Positions 1 through 7,587 of a stretch of 18,561 nt of DNA are shown piece by piece; within the stretch, counting starts at the first letter, position 1; the number at the start of each line of letters is the position of its first letter. The position numbers were made by a program, and so were the translations under genes. A model generated the notes under the pieces. That model was not told where the DNA came from. It saw nothing but the letters and a program-made list of their open reading frames with translations, and searched no databases. Source of the stretch: Puniceicoccales bacterium (GTDB lineage: Bacteria > Verrucomicrobiota > Verrucomicrobiia > Opitutales > JAIRKQ01). The stretch lies in NCBI GenBank assembly GCA_031288455.1, contig JAITRI010000077.1, positions 1-18,561 on the forward strand. The letters are read 5' to 3'.

Positions 1-951
1 TATCGACTCTGGTCTACTGGCGATGAAATTGGTAGCCATTGCGTTGCCATCGATTTCCTCGTCGCCCGAGTCATAAAATTTTGGTTGTTCCATCTTGATC
101 TTTGCGCGATATTCCACAATTTCGCGCAAAATAATGCCATCGGAAATGCGGAATCCTCTTTTTGGTATGTGTGGAAGATTTACCTGTTGTGTGCTACGAT
201 CCCACTGCTTTTTAATGGTGGTTCCTTTTGGAATTATGTCACGTAGTCCACTTTTATCCAAAAATAGCTCTTCTGGCAAAATATTTATTATTTCCGTGTA
301 ATTAGCGTGATTCCACATATCAAGGAATAAGCCAGCTCCGCTTCCTGACATGTTGCTTGGGTCGTATCCAAAGGAATCCGCTTGAATCTTTATATCGCCT
401 AATATTTGACCATATCTATATTCGGCGCAAAGCATTTCCATTGTTTTATTCTCAAGAATTTCCGTAGTGTTAACATCGGCACCTGCCTCTAAAAAGTGCA
501 ATACATGACCCAATTCGTGTGCAAGTACTTGGGCTGGCGGAGGGGCGACTTTGACTATGCCAAAATTGCCATCGTCGGTTTTTACCAAAAAAGGATGCTT
601 TTTATCAGAAAAGGCATCATCCGGTATACTTAATTTTAGCTCTTTGAGATTAAATTCACACTTGGGACCATCGCAAGAAAGTGAAATTTTTTTGCTATTA
701 TCTTTGGCCAATTTCACGATTTTCTGTAAAAGCAGAGAGCCAGTTTGTATGTTAGTCAATTCCACAAGCCCTTTTTCAAGACTGGAATCAGATTTGATTT
801 TCGACAAATCGAAGACATTAAACACATCGTCAGGGCTGATTCTAAGCTTGTCAGCAATCTCCTCTTTAAGGGTGGAGCCACCATTTGCTATGCAATTTGT
901 TTGCTCTAGCTGTGGCAAAGATATAACATGGTTCGTCGACAATGAACTCAT
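1..951 (-). CDS. NleD/HopH1-like (M91) zinc metalloprotease, probable secreted effector, C-terminus off window
   Basis: Open reading frame of 317 codons running off the left edge without a stop. The start is the ATG at 951-949, preceded five or more bases upstream by a strong SD (AAGGGGAG). Residues 145-149 read HELGH within AQVLAHELGHVLHF, a gluzincin-type zinc site with two His ligands and the catalytic Glu. Before it, residues 68-105 (IQTGSLLLQKI, then a KKISL strand) and a PPPAQV lead-in follow the layout I know for peptidase family M91, which includes E. coli NleD and Pseudomonas HopH1; NleD cleaves host MAP kinases. The third zinc ligand is not certain; the Glu residues around 220-229 are candidates. 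There is no signal peptide or membrane segment, as expected for a type III substrate. It lies 30 bp after the 174-aa gene, probably in one operon, and both are AT-rich. Family assignment is inference from motif and spacing; a non-effector HExxH protease is possible. Confidence 0.6.
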   Translation of the reverse strand, partial: MSSLSTNHVISLPQLEQTNCIANGGSTLKEEIADKLRISPDDVFNVFDLSKIKSDSSLEKGLVELTNIQTGSLLLQKIVKLAKDNSKKISLSCDGPKCEFNLKELKLSIPDDAFSDKKHPFLVKTDDGNFGIVKVAPPPAQVLAHELGHVLHFLEAGADVNTTEILENKTMEMLCAEYRYGQILGDIKIQADSFGYDPSNMSGSGAGLFLDMWNHANYTEIINILPEELFLDKSGLRDIIPKGTTIKKQWDRSTQQVNLPHIPKRGFRISDGIILREIVEYRAKIKMEQPKFYDSGDEEIDGNAMATNFIASRPESI

Positions 952-981
952 ACCATCTCCCCTTTTCCGTCAAATTCGTTG

Positions 982-1506
982 TTACGAACTATGTGGTAAT
1001 ACCAATAGACATCTTTTTATGTCATCTAATTCCTGTGAAGGCATTGTGTTATCCCTTGCCATTATGAAAAGCATCCAATCCATCATTTTGCGAAGCGTTC
1101 TCACATCATCGGATGATACGTGGACTTTAGATTGCAGAATTTCCAACATGAAATGAAATAATCCATAGCGGCGTATGCGCTCGTCCCCCATATAGACTAA
1201 TTTGATATTCGATGGCGGAGAGGTATATTCATGCATTCTATCCACCATGGCATGTCCCGAAAAAGCAAAGGGTTTCGCTTCAAACTGTTCAATTATCACT
1301 GCGGCACGGTCATATAAAGCGCTGTCCATGAGCTGTTTTTTCAAACTATCTTTTTTCTTGGCGCAATATTCGACTACGCAGTGATTTACCATTATCGTCT
1401 GTTTTTCTTTGTCGGTCTCGATTGTAACATGTCCATCGGGATGTGATTCCGCATAGGCCCTGATTTGGGCATCGGAATCCGGTTGGTCGATTTTATGCGA
1501 TTCCAT
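982..1506 (-). CDS. Hypothetical protein, 174 aa, upstream partner of the metalloprotease
   Basis: Complete 174-codon frame starting at ATG 1506. I do not recognise a family. The protein is soluble-looking and mixed in charge, with no signal peptide or transmembrane segment. Residues 1-25 are polar and His/Asp-rich, and a Lys-rich helix-like stretch lies near 50-58. Residues 83-160 contain two predicted helical blocks, RYGLFHFMLEIL and VRTLRKMMDWMLFIMA. No good SD precedes the start. The gene ends 30 bp before the HELGH protease and shares its strand and low GC, so the two are probably cotranscribed. Small genes directly upstream of type III effectors are often their chaperones, but this protein is longer and less acidic than typical class I chaperones, so that role is only a guess. 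It overlaps an antisense frame that I regard as a shadow. Confidence 0.7.
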   Translation of the reverse strand: MESHKIDQPDSDAQIRAYAESHPDGHVTIETDKEKQTIMVNHCVVEYCAKKKDSLKKQLMDSALYDRAAVIIEQFEAKPFAFSGHAMVDRMHEYTSPPSNIKLVYMGDERIRRYGLFHFMLEILQSKVHVSSDDVRTLRKMMDWMLFIMARDNTMPSQELDDIKRCLLVLPHSS

Positions 1507-1695
1507 ATCGGTTCATATTTCTTAATTTTCCCTAAGAAAATGAAATGTCAACAATAAATAATAATGGCTATTTTAGAGGAAAGAGACGGAAGTAAGCTGA
1601 CGCCGGGAACCTCAGGGGTGCCGGAGATGCGGCTTTCCGCTGCGTGCATGGATTGCAGCTGTTTTGTTTATGCCCAAGGCGGACAGTGACGTAGC

Positions 1696-1740
1696 CACCA
1701 CCGCATCCGCAGGATGCGGAGATTTTCGCGGACGGAGGTG
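1696..1740 (+). promoter_or_regulatory. Possible translational RNA switch: two mutually exclusive hairpins over a GGAGGT site
   Basis: Two alternative stems share the same bases. Hairpin 1 is perfect: CCGCATCC (1701-1708), loop GCA, GGATGCGG (1712-1719). Hairpin 2 pairs 1696-1710 (CACC, CCG, TCCGC) with 1728-1740 (GCGGA, CGG, GGTG), leaving one A-A mismatch and a CA bulge. Hairpin 2 buries GGAGGT (1734-1739), which lies five bases before the ATG at 1745, while hairpin 1 would free it. The pairing is read directly from the sequence. A regulatory role, and any ligand or temperature response, is inference, and the energies have not been computed. Confidence 0.35.
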
Positions 1741-1743
1741 TTC
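1725..1743 (+). repeat. 19-bp element shared with 17986-18004 (inverted)
   Basis: TTCGCGGACGGAGGTGTTC matches the minus strand at 18004-17986 at 18 of 19 positions. In the frame starting at 1726, both copies read SRTEVF, followed by Q and T at the same spacing (SRTEVFxxQxxT). This suggests a dispersed repeat or remnants of a common small coding sequence. It overlaps the GGAGGT site of the proposed RNA switch. Confidence 0.4.
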
Positions 1744-1744
1744 T

Positions 1745-1843
1745 ATGCCCAAATACAAACCGTGGAATGCTTCCATTTTTTCGTCCAGCGGATGGGTTTA
1801 TTTTTTGGCCAATGCGTCGGTGAATGATTTCCTTTCGCCGTGA
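1745..1843 (+). CDS. Small ORF, 32 aa, strong SD; leader peptide or chance ORF
   Basis: ATG at 1745 to TGA at 1841-1843 encodes 32 residues (MPKYKPWNASIF...VNDFLSP) with a basic start and an aromatic/hydrophobic middle (IFSSSGWVYFLA). GGAGGT at 1734-1739 sits at ideal distance, stronger than the SD of most genes here. The frame is open further upstream to 1601 and has another ATG at 1670 preceded by the same TATGCCCAA. A competing frame carries the SRTEVF motif shared with the right end of the window, so the coding frame, if any, is uncertain. The stop codon lies inside the hairpin at 1827-1878. It is about 160 bp upstream of greA and could be a leader ORF. No homology is recognised. Confidence 0.25.
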   Translation: MPKYKPWNASIFSSSGWVYFLANASVNDFLSP

Positions 1844-1878
1844 AATTCTGTGCAGCGCTATGCTGCGCGGAAGGAAAT
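1827..1878 (+). other. Long imperfect hairpin upstream of greA
   Basis: ATTTCCTTTCGC (1827-1838) pairs with GCGGAAGGAAAT (1867-1878) over 12 bp with one G-U pair. Stacked on it is an inner stem, GCAGC (1852-1856) with GCTGC (1862-1866), closing a five-base loop. The 13 bases at 1839-1851 are left unpaired on one side. There is no immediate T-run, so it is not a classical terminator. It may be a cruciform or a leader/processing structure, and it lies just upstream of the greA promoter. Confidence 0.5.
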
Positions 1879-1918
1879 TTCTGCGTTTAAAATTTTTGCC
1901 GACATTTGAAAAAATTGC

Positions 1919-1948
1919 TTGACATTTTCCGACGCTTTTAATCTAAAT
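1919..1948 (+). promoter_or_regulatory. Sigma70-like promoter for greA
   Basis: A perfect TTGACA (-35) at 1919-1924 is followed after 17-18 bases by TCTAAA/CTAAAT (about 1942-1948), a fair -10. It lies in AT-rich sequence about 60 bp before the greA ATG. This is the best-looking promoter in the window, although the -10 matches only four of six consensus bases. Confidence 0.5.
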
Positions 1949-2006
1949 TCTAGAGTGTTTGTTGTGCCATTGTTGATCGGATGGCATATGGACGTGGGTA
2001 TTTGCA

Positions 2007-3869
2007 ATGGATAAGAGAGACGTAGATAGTTTGATTGTTGCCACACCATCGCTCGAAAAATTTAGGGTTGATCTGGAAAAGATGGTTCCCGGGGCGTATT
2101 GTTTGCATGGATCCTTTGGCATTGGAAAGTTGATGGGATACGATGCGGACAAGTCGCGGCTGATGGTTGAATTCGGCAGCGCTGAACCTCGCCCGATGGA
2201 TCCCGTTTTCTGCATTCGGAAATTGGAAATTTTACAGAATGATGACATGCTCGTCAGGTTCCATGAGGATCCGGAGGGCATTCGCCAGAAAATGAAAAAG
2301 TCGTCCATTGCGCTCCTGATCGAATATTTGGAAAAAATGCCGCACCGCAGAGCGTCCCTCGGAGACATAGAGAGGACATTCGGAGAAATTGTCGAGGAAA
2401 AGAATTTTAAGCGCTGGTGGAATGTCACAAGGAAATTGATCGCAAAGGAGCCTCGGCTATCGCTGGAGGAAAAAAATGTTACCCATTTGAAGCTCTGCGA
2501 CCAGCCGGTGTCCGAAGAGGAACAGTTGCTGCAGCAGTTCGAGTCCGGACGCGATGTGCAAAAAAAAATTTCGATCGCCGAGAAATTTTTGTCGCTGCTA
2601 AAGTCAAATCCGGCATTGGCTAATTTTGGAACAAAAATTGTCGAAGACCTCGCCGGAATGTGTTCCACAAAAACGAAAAAAATCACCGCAGCGGAACGAT
2701 TTGAATCGTGTGTCATCAGGGATGAAATGGCCAAGCTGGTCGGTATGAACATCGATGCCATGTCGCCGAAACTGGAAACTCTTGTGATGGAGTGTCCGAA
2801 TTTGGCGAAAGTTTGCGACAATTTGCGGCCAAATTACTACACAGCATTCCTCGAATTGGTGACGCGGGTATTCCCGGACGAGTGGGAAAAGCTGTGCTTC
2901 GGCATTCTAAAGAATTGCAACGATAGATTGACAAACGATTGCATCGTGTATCTTAGGGATAATGGGTGCGAGGATGCGGTGCGCACGACGTTTGCCAAGT
3001 GGTTGCGCGAAAAGAGCCTGCGCATGTCGCTGCTGCAGTGGATAGTGAAAAATAGGCATGCCAAGAAATTTGAGGCGATATTTTCCCAGGAGCTGATGTC
3101 CCACGAGTTGCTGCGCGCCATATTCTGGGCGATCGACAATGAGGCGCTGCTCTGGACTGGAAAATCGAAAAAAATTCCGCTGGTTGAGCTCCTCTGCAAC
3201 GACAGGACTCTGATCCGCGATTTGCTCGCGAGCGCCGCGGATGATGTGGCGGCCGATTTGGCGCAGACGCTGCTGGTTAATCAGGGCATAGACAATTTGT
3301 CAAAGAAATCACTGCTGGCAAGATTTATAGCTGAATTCCCGGGCATCCAAGAGCTGGTTTTGGTCAGCAGCAATGCAAAATTGCCGCAGGAAATCTCACT
3401 CAAGGTTTCAATGGTAAGTCTGGAGGCGAAGCGCAGAGAATATGACGTTCTCATCAGGGAGAAGATCCCGTCGAACAAAAAGGCAATAGAAACGGCACGG
3501 GAACACGGCGATTTGAGCGAAAATTCCGAGTACAAAATGGCTCGGCAGGATCAGGAAACATTGCTTGCGCGCAAGGTGCAATTGGAGGAGGAGCTGCGCA
3601 TGGCGCAGGTGGTGGACTTCGGGAGCGTCGACACGTCGATGGTCTCCATAGGGTCCGTCGTGAAGCTGCGGCAAGTCGAATCTGGAGAGTCCATAGAATA
3701 TACGATCCTCGGAGCATGGGACAGTGATCCGGCGAAGAACATGATTTCCTACAGGGCGAACATGGCGCAGATGCTGCTTGGGAAAAAGGAAAATGACATC
3801 GTTGAGACGGTCTCCGATGACAATCGCGAGAGGTGGAAGATAGAGTCAATTTGCGCCTATGGCGGATAA
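2007..3869 (+). CDS. greA: Transcription elongation factor GreA with long N-terminal extension
   Basis: A 620-aa protein whose last ~155 residues (about 465-618) are a GreA domain: an N-terminal coiled coil carrying AREHGDLSENSEY at 497-509, the signature of the Gre acidic tip, then a C-terminal FKBP-like part (IGSVVKLRQ..., ending near DIVETV). Gre factors enter the RNA polymerase secondary channel and stimulate cleavage of backtracked transcripts. E. coli GreA has about 158 residues, so about 460 are extra. Residues 27-75 (GAYCLHGSFGIGKLMGYD..., then VEF and PMDPVF) resemble the small CarD/TRCF-type Tudor fold that binds polymerase. The rest is helical with no recognised motif. Chlamydial GreA is similarly long, which supports PVC ancestry. 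The start is ATG 2007 with no clear SD. A TTGACA promoter lies upstream. The gene ends 14 bp from the convergent PEPCK-like gene. The GreA call is secure; the role of the extension is unknown. Confidence 0.93.
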   Translation: MDKRDVDSLIVATPSLEKFRVDLEKMVPGAYCLHGSFGIGKLMGYDADKSRLMVEFGSAEPRPMDPVFCIRKLEILQNDDMLVRFHEDPEGIRQKMKKSSIALLIEYLEKMPHRRASLGDIERTFGEIVEEKNFKRWWNVTRKLIAKEPRLSLEEKNVTHLKLCDQPVSEEEQLLQQFESGRDVQKKISIAEKFLSLLKSNPALANFGTKIVEDLAGMCSTKTKKITAAERFESCVIRDEMAKLVGMNIDAMSPKLETLVMECPNLAKVCDNLRPNYYTAFLELVTRVFPDEWEKLCFGILKNCNDRLTNDCIVYLRDNGCEDAVRTTFAKWLREKSLRMSLLQWIVKNRHAKKFEAIFSQELMSHELLRAIFWAIDNEALLWTGKSKKIPLVELLCNDRTLIRDLLASAADDVAADLAQTLLVNQGIDNLSKKSLLARFIAEFPGIQELVLVSSNAKLPQEISLKVSMVSLEAKRREYDVLIREKIPSNKKAIETAREHGDLSENSEYKMARQDQETLLARKVQLEEELRMAQVVDFGSVDTSMVSIGSVVKLRQVESGESIEYTILGAWDSDPAKNMISYRANMAQMLLGKKENDIVETVSDDNRERWKIESICAYGG

Positions 3870-3883
3870 TTCCGACGCTGCGC

Positions 3884-6800
3884 TTATTTTCCAATCGTTC
3901 CGATTAGTCTATGGGTGTAATTTTGTGACGCCATCTCTTCCAATTCTCGAAGTATGTCACTCTCCCGCTTTGCGACATCGATGCCACAGGCGGATGGATC
4001 GGCGACCGTTGCCCTGAAATTTCTCACGTAGTCAAGTCCCCTCGACAGATGCTCCACCTGTGACGATCGGTACGCTTCCAGTCTGGCGCCGTACCAGTCG
4101 CTGCCGATTACGCTGTCCCTTGCGAACATCGCCCTAAATTTTCCATCGCGCAGTGACATGCCGCTGTAATTCCCGTGCAGCGCAATGTCAAGCAGTGCGC
4201 GCAGTGGCGGGATCGCTCCGCCAAGATCCCCGGTTTCGACTATCATTGCCGCCGCGCGCCTGTGTGCATCGACGATGGTGTCCATGCTTTCGGAGAAAAT
4301 TTCCACATCCTGCATTTCCGGACGCAGCATCTCATCGGTGAATATGGTGTCGGGAAATGCAAACACGCGGGCGGCAAACACGCGCACAAATTTCCTTGTG
4401 ATCCTGTAACCCAGGCGTTCCGCCTGCACCAAACGCTCGCCGCAGTAGAAATTTTCGCAGCGCTCCAAATATTTGTGCTCCAGCAGAAACTTTGGATCGC
4501 GCTCCTGCGCACTCATTCTGCACCAAATTTCCGGCAGAAGATATGTGATGTCGTGGTCAACTTTGCAGTATGGGCCAACGTATCCTGCGGAAGAGAGAAA
4601 CCCGGCATAGCCGGAGAGAATGAAGCTCAGCAGTGCATTGCTGAGATCATAGACGGCACTGATGCCATTGAACGGTCCTTTTGTCATGGCGCCCTCGAGT
4701 CCGGCGCCCGTCGTTGATGGAGATTTCCCGGTCACGCTTGCCATGTATTCCAGAAACAATTCCGGAATGTCCATGTAGTGGAGCGGCCCGTAGACGCAGA
4801 GAGGTTTCACGCCGTCCTCCGGCGGATTATTTCTGCGGCCGGAGAGGATGGCATCCACCGGCGAATCAACTGCTGAGAAATTTCCGCGGAATTTTTTGTG
4901 AAGTTTCATGGAAATCGTCGCCAGATGCGTATCAAATTCATTGCAAATGTCGCTTCTGTTCTGCAAATATCTCTGATTTTTACTCATTTTTCCGTCGTCC
5001 ATGGTGCGCAATTCCGATGGACAAACGGCGTAGCGTGGAGAATTTTCACCGTCCACAAATGATTCGAGCATGCGCTTCATTGGAGCAGAATAGGTCTCAA
5101 ATTTTATGCGATTGCGCATCATGTGGCGCACATAGTCCCTTGACAATGCCTTGAAATTGCAGGTGAAAATATTCTCGCCCGCCATGTCGCGTTCGCTGCC
5201 GGGATCATATCCCGGTGATACCGCTTCATCCGGACGCTGATACAGTCGATATTCGCAGTTGTGCACCACCTTAGCGGATTTATTCTGGCAGTTGGGCGGC
5301 AGGTGTGGGATGTTTTCCGCAGGAACCAGCGCCGCTGCGGTTATGTCGTCCGCCAGCTGAAATTTCACCGACGGAATGAAGTCATCCCGCAGCGAGAACA
5401 GGCGCCATCGGCCGGATGAATCGAATCCAATGCGCAAGTAGTGTTCAAATAATTTCTCATTTCTGTAGCGCAGCTCATTGCCGCACTCGCCGTTTATTTG
5501 GTCGACGGAAAACAAACGCTGCCAATCGTCGCCACCGAAGTCCCGACTGAAGCGTTTTATGGCAAAGATCAGCTCCAACACGTGCTGCGGGATTGTTTTC
5601 AGCCAGCCGTTGTATGCATCTAAATATGCCTCGTTTGGAGTCATCAACTTGATGACGCTTCCGAGACTTCTGCTCACGTCCAACAATTTTCTATCGTCGC
5701 ACTTTGAACTATCCCTGAAGCGCATGGAAAAATCTTTGGCCAGTATTTGCTTCGCCATTTCGCGATCTTTGCCGAATGAGTGAACTATCGTCGGGCCCGA
5801 CAGAATGAACTCGCCTATGGGTTTTGCTATTTCTGATTTCCCGCCGCCGGACACCGTCGCCGGTTTGTAGCAAAATATTCCCGATGCCGCGGTTCCCACC
5901 ATTTTCCAACGTCCGCCGCGTCCATCCGGTTTTTCCAAATTAACTCTGTAGCCGGATGGAAGAACGTATGTTTTTTCGATTTCGATGGGAAGTTTTTTTT
6001 CATTTCCATTTTCGCGCCACGAGATCGTCAACTCCGGCAGCCGGAAATTCGCGTATTCCGGCAAATACACGATATTCGCGAAATTTTTATCGATGGCGAA
6101 TCCATCCTTCAGCTCCATTGACTCTGCGCAGCAATTTATTGTGTTTTCGAAATTATGCTCACCGCCAAGATCGCGCGCGTGGTTGAATTCGTCGCCCAGA
6201 TCGCGCCGCAGAAAAACAAGAGCCCCGCCCGAGTGCTCCTCTTCGCACATTCCAAGCATATTTGCGGCATAGGACATTTGCGACTTGATCTCCTTTTTCC
6301 CGTATCCGCTGTAGCTGTCGGCAACTATCGAAACTATGACGCCGCCGCCATCGCGCGCCATTATTCTAAACGGGCGTCCGTCGTGGTACAATTCCCCATC
6401 ACTTTTCCAACACATCCCCTCGGCGCGCTGCCGCTCCGTTGCGTGTGTAAAATTTGGGAGTCCCAGAGATTTTTTCGTGCACTTCCGCAGCTGCGGCGCG
6501 AACACTATGCATCCGGTGTGCCCAGTCCACGCCAGAGGATCCAACGCCGCATCATTCTCCGGTAAAAATGGAGATCCGGCATTTCCAAAAATACTCTCTG
6601 TGCAGTCCAAAATGCTAATCAAACTCCCGGGAACAAAAAATCTTATTTCCATTCTGCGCTCCTGGTGTATGCCGTTTATTTTCGGACAGACCACCGGTTT
6701 CATGTAATTGGAAACAAAGACTTTTGCCGGATATTTTTCGGCGGATGTGAACGGCAGAGTTAGCATTTCCTCGTCCGGACTAAATGCGATTTTCAGCATT

Positions 6801-7438
6801 TTTGCGAATGCGGACTTGGGGACTTCCATCTTATCGGGTGGAATCGGCAACCCCCCTGCGGCAATGTGAAAAGCATCCTTCGTCGTTCTTTTGTCTGTGG
6901 ATGGGTTGTGCAAAATTCCGTTGAATGTTCCATAGGAATCCACGTACTCCGAATGAAATTCATCGCCATTTTCCGGAAGCGACAATATTCTTGCGATGCC
7001 GTGCTTGCTGCAGATGAAATCTCTGTCGGGCAGAATTGCACGCGGAGCATCCACATCGCCAAGATATTTTCTACAAAAATTTTCTATTCTCTCGTCCGCT
7101 CTGCACTTTGCACGCTGAAAATTTCCGCCGCCGGCGTGGGAAATGTCAACTGCGCCACCGTGCATTCCACCGCTGGACATTGCCAACAATTCACTCTTTG
7201 CCGCTTCAATTTCATTGGCACTTGGCAAAATGTTGCGTCCATCCATTGAAACTCCGATACTCTCTCTCGTGCCCATTGTCACCGTTTGGGAAAGTGTAAG
7301 AAAATTTTCCCGGTGGACAAGCCAAAGAGCAAATGCGCTGCGCAAAAATTTTCCACTAAACACCTTGGCTTTGCCGCACCAGTGCACCGGCTCAATTTCC
7401 ATGTGTTCAGAAAGCGTGGATGATGTGCCATCATCCAC
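3884..7438 (-). CDS. PPi-type phosphoenolpyruvate carboxykinase-like protein, 1184 aa
   Basis: A very long single-domain-looking cytosolic protein with no signal peptide or membrane segment. The features I relate to PPi-type PEPCK (about 1100-1200 aa, known from Propionibacterium and Entamoeba) are SGGGKSE at 530-536, a nucleotide/phosphate-loop-like glycine-rich turn; HNPSTDKRTT at 177-186; DSYSGYGKKEIKSQ at 374-387, followed by EEEHSGGAL near 399-407; and TGKSPSTTGAG near 902, followed by KGPFN. That enzyme interconverts oxaloacetate plus PPi with PEP, CO2 and Pi, without ATP or GTP. Sequence identity with the ATP/GTP enzymes is not apparent, as expected for this type. The start used is GTG 7438; an in-frame ATG lies at 7402 and another further in, and none has a good SD. 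The N-terminal ~65 residues are therefore uncertain. It is monocistronic, convergent with greA and divergent from pyrH. Family call is from memory of motifs, so moderately sure. Confidence 0.65.
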   Translation of the reverse strand: MDDGTSSTLSEHMEIEPVHWCGKAKVFSGKFLRSAFALWLVHRENFLTLSQTVTMGTRESIGVSMDGRNILPSANEIEAAKSELLAMSSGGMHGGAVDISHAGGGNFQRAKCRADERIENFCRKYLGDVDAPRAILPDRDFICSKHGIARILSLPENGDEFHSEYVDSYGTFNGILHNPSTDKRTTKDAFHIAAGGLPIPPDKMEVPKSAFAKMLKIAFSPDEEMLTLPFTSAEKYPAKVFVSNYMKPVVCPKINGIHQERRMEIRFFVPGSLISILDCTESIFGNAGSPFLPENDAALDPLAWTGHTGCIVFAPQLRKCTKKSLGLPNFTHATERQRAEGMCWKSDGELYHDGRPFRIMARDGGGVIVSIVADSYSGYGKKEIKSQMSYAANMLGMCEEEHSGGALVFLRRDLGDEFNHARDLGGEHNFENTINCCAESMELKDGFAIDKNFANIVYLPEYANFRLPELTISWRENGNEKKLPIEIEKTYVLPSGYRVNLEKPDGRGGRWKMVGTAASGIFCYKPATVSGGGKSEIAKPIGEFILSGPTIVHSFGKDREMAKQILAKDFSMRFRDSSKCDDRKLLDVSRSLGSVIKLMTPNEAYLDAYNGWLKTIPQHVLELIFAIKRFSRDFGGDDWQRLFSVDQINGECGNELRYRNEKLFEHYLRIGFDSSGRWRLFSLRDDFIPSVKFQLADDITAAALVPAENIPHLPPNCQNKSAKVVHNCEYRLYQRPDEAVSPGYDPGSERDMAGENIFTCNFKALSRDYVRHMMRNRIKFETYSAPMKRMLESFVDGENSPRYAVCPSELRTMDDGKMSKNQRYLQNRSDICNEFDTHLATISMKLHKKFRGNFSAVDSPVDAILSGRRNNPPEDGVKPLCVYGPLHYMDIPELFLEYMASVTGKSPSTTGAGLEGAMTKGPFNGISAVYDLSNALLSFILSGYAGFLSSAGYVGPYCKVDHDITYLLPEIWCRMSAQERDPKFLLEHKYLERCENFYCGERLVQAERLGYRITRKFVRVFAARVFAFPDTIFTDEMLRPEMQDVEIFSESMDTIVDAHRRAAAMIVETGDLGGAIPPLRALLDIALHGNYSGMSLRDGKFRAMFARDSVIGSDWYGARLEAYRSSQVEHLSRGLDYVRNFRATVADPSACGIDVAKRESDILRELEEMASQNYTHRLIGTIGK

Positions 7439-7587
7439 CGTAAATTATTGAATGAGAGCGCATTGTTGATTTAGCTTTCCGCGCGTTTTCGCCATTTATT
7501 GCACGAGTTTTGTGGACTGAGACCAATAAAGTCACTAATTGATTGACAACGCCATTGGAGAAGACAAAAACTTGCTGCGGATAGGAA

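Noticed and set aside
551..1156. 201-codon plus-strand ORF
   Set aside because: It is antisense to the metalloprotease and the 174-aa gene, which have coherent motifs and composition; the translation is Ser/Leu-rich shadow.
1522..1551. Promoter for the 174-aa gene (TTGACA on minus strand at 1551-1546)
   Set aside because: The -35 is perfect, but no acceptable -10 lies at 16-18 bp spacing.
1560..1760. 6S, SRP, RNase P or tmRNA gene
   Set aside because: The region is hairpin-rich, but the conserved cores of these RNAs could not be matched.
1943..2821. 292-codon minus-strand ORF
   Set aside because: Antisense to the N-terminal part of greA; Ser/Phe-rich with no motif.
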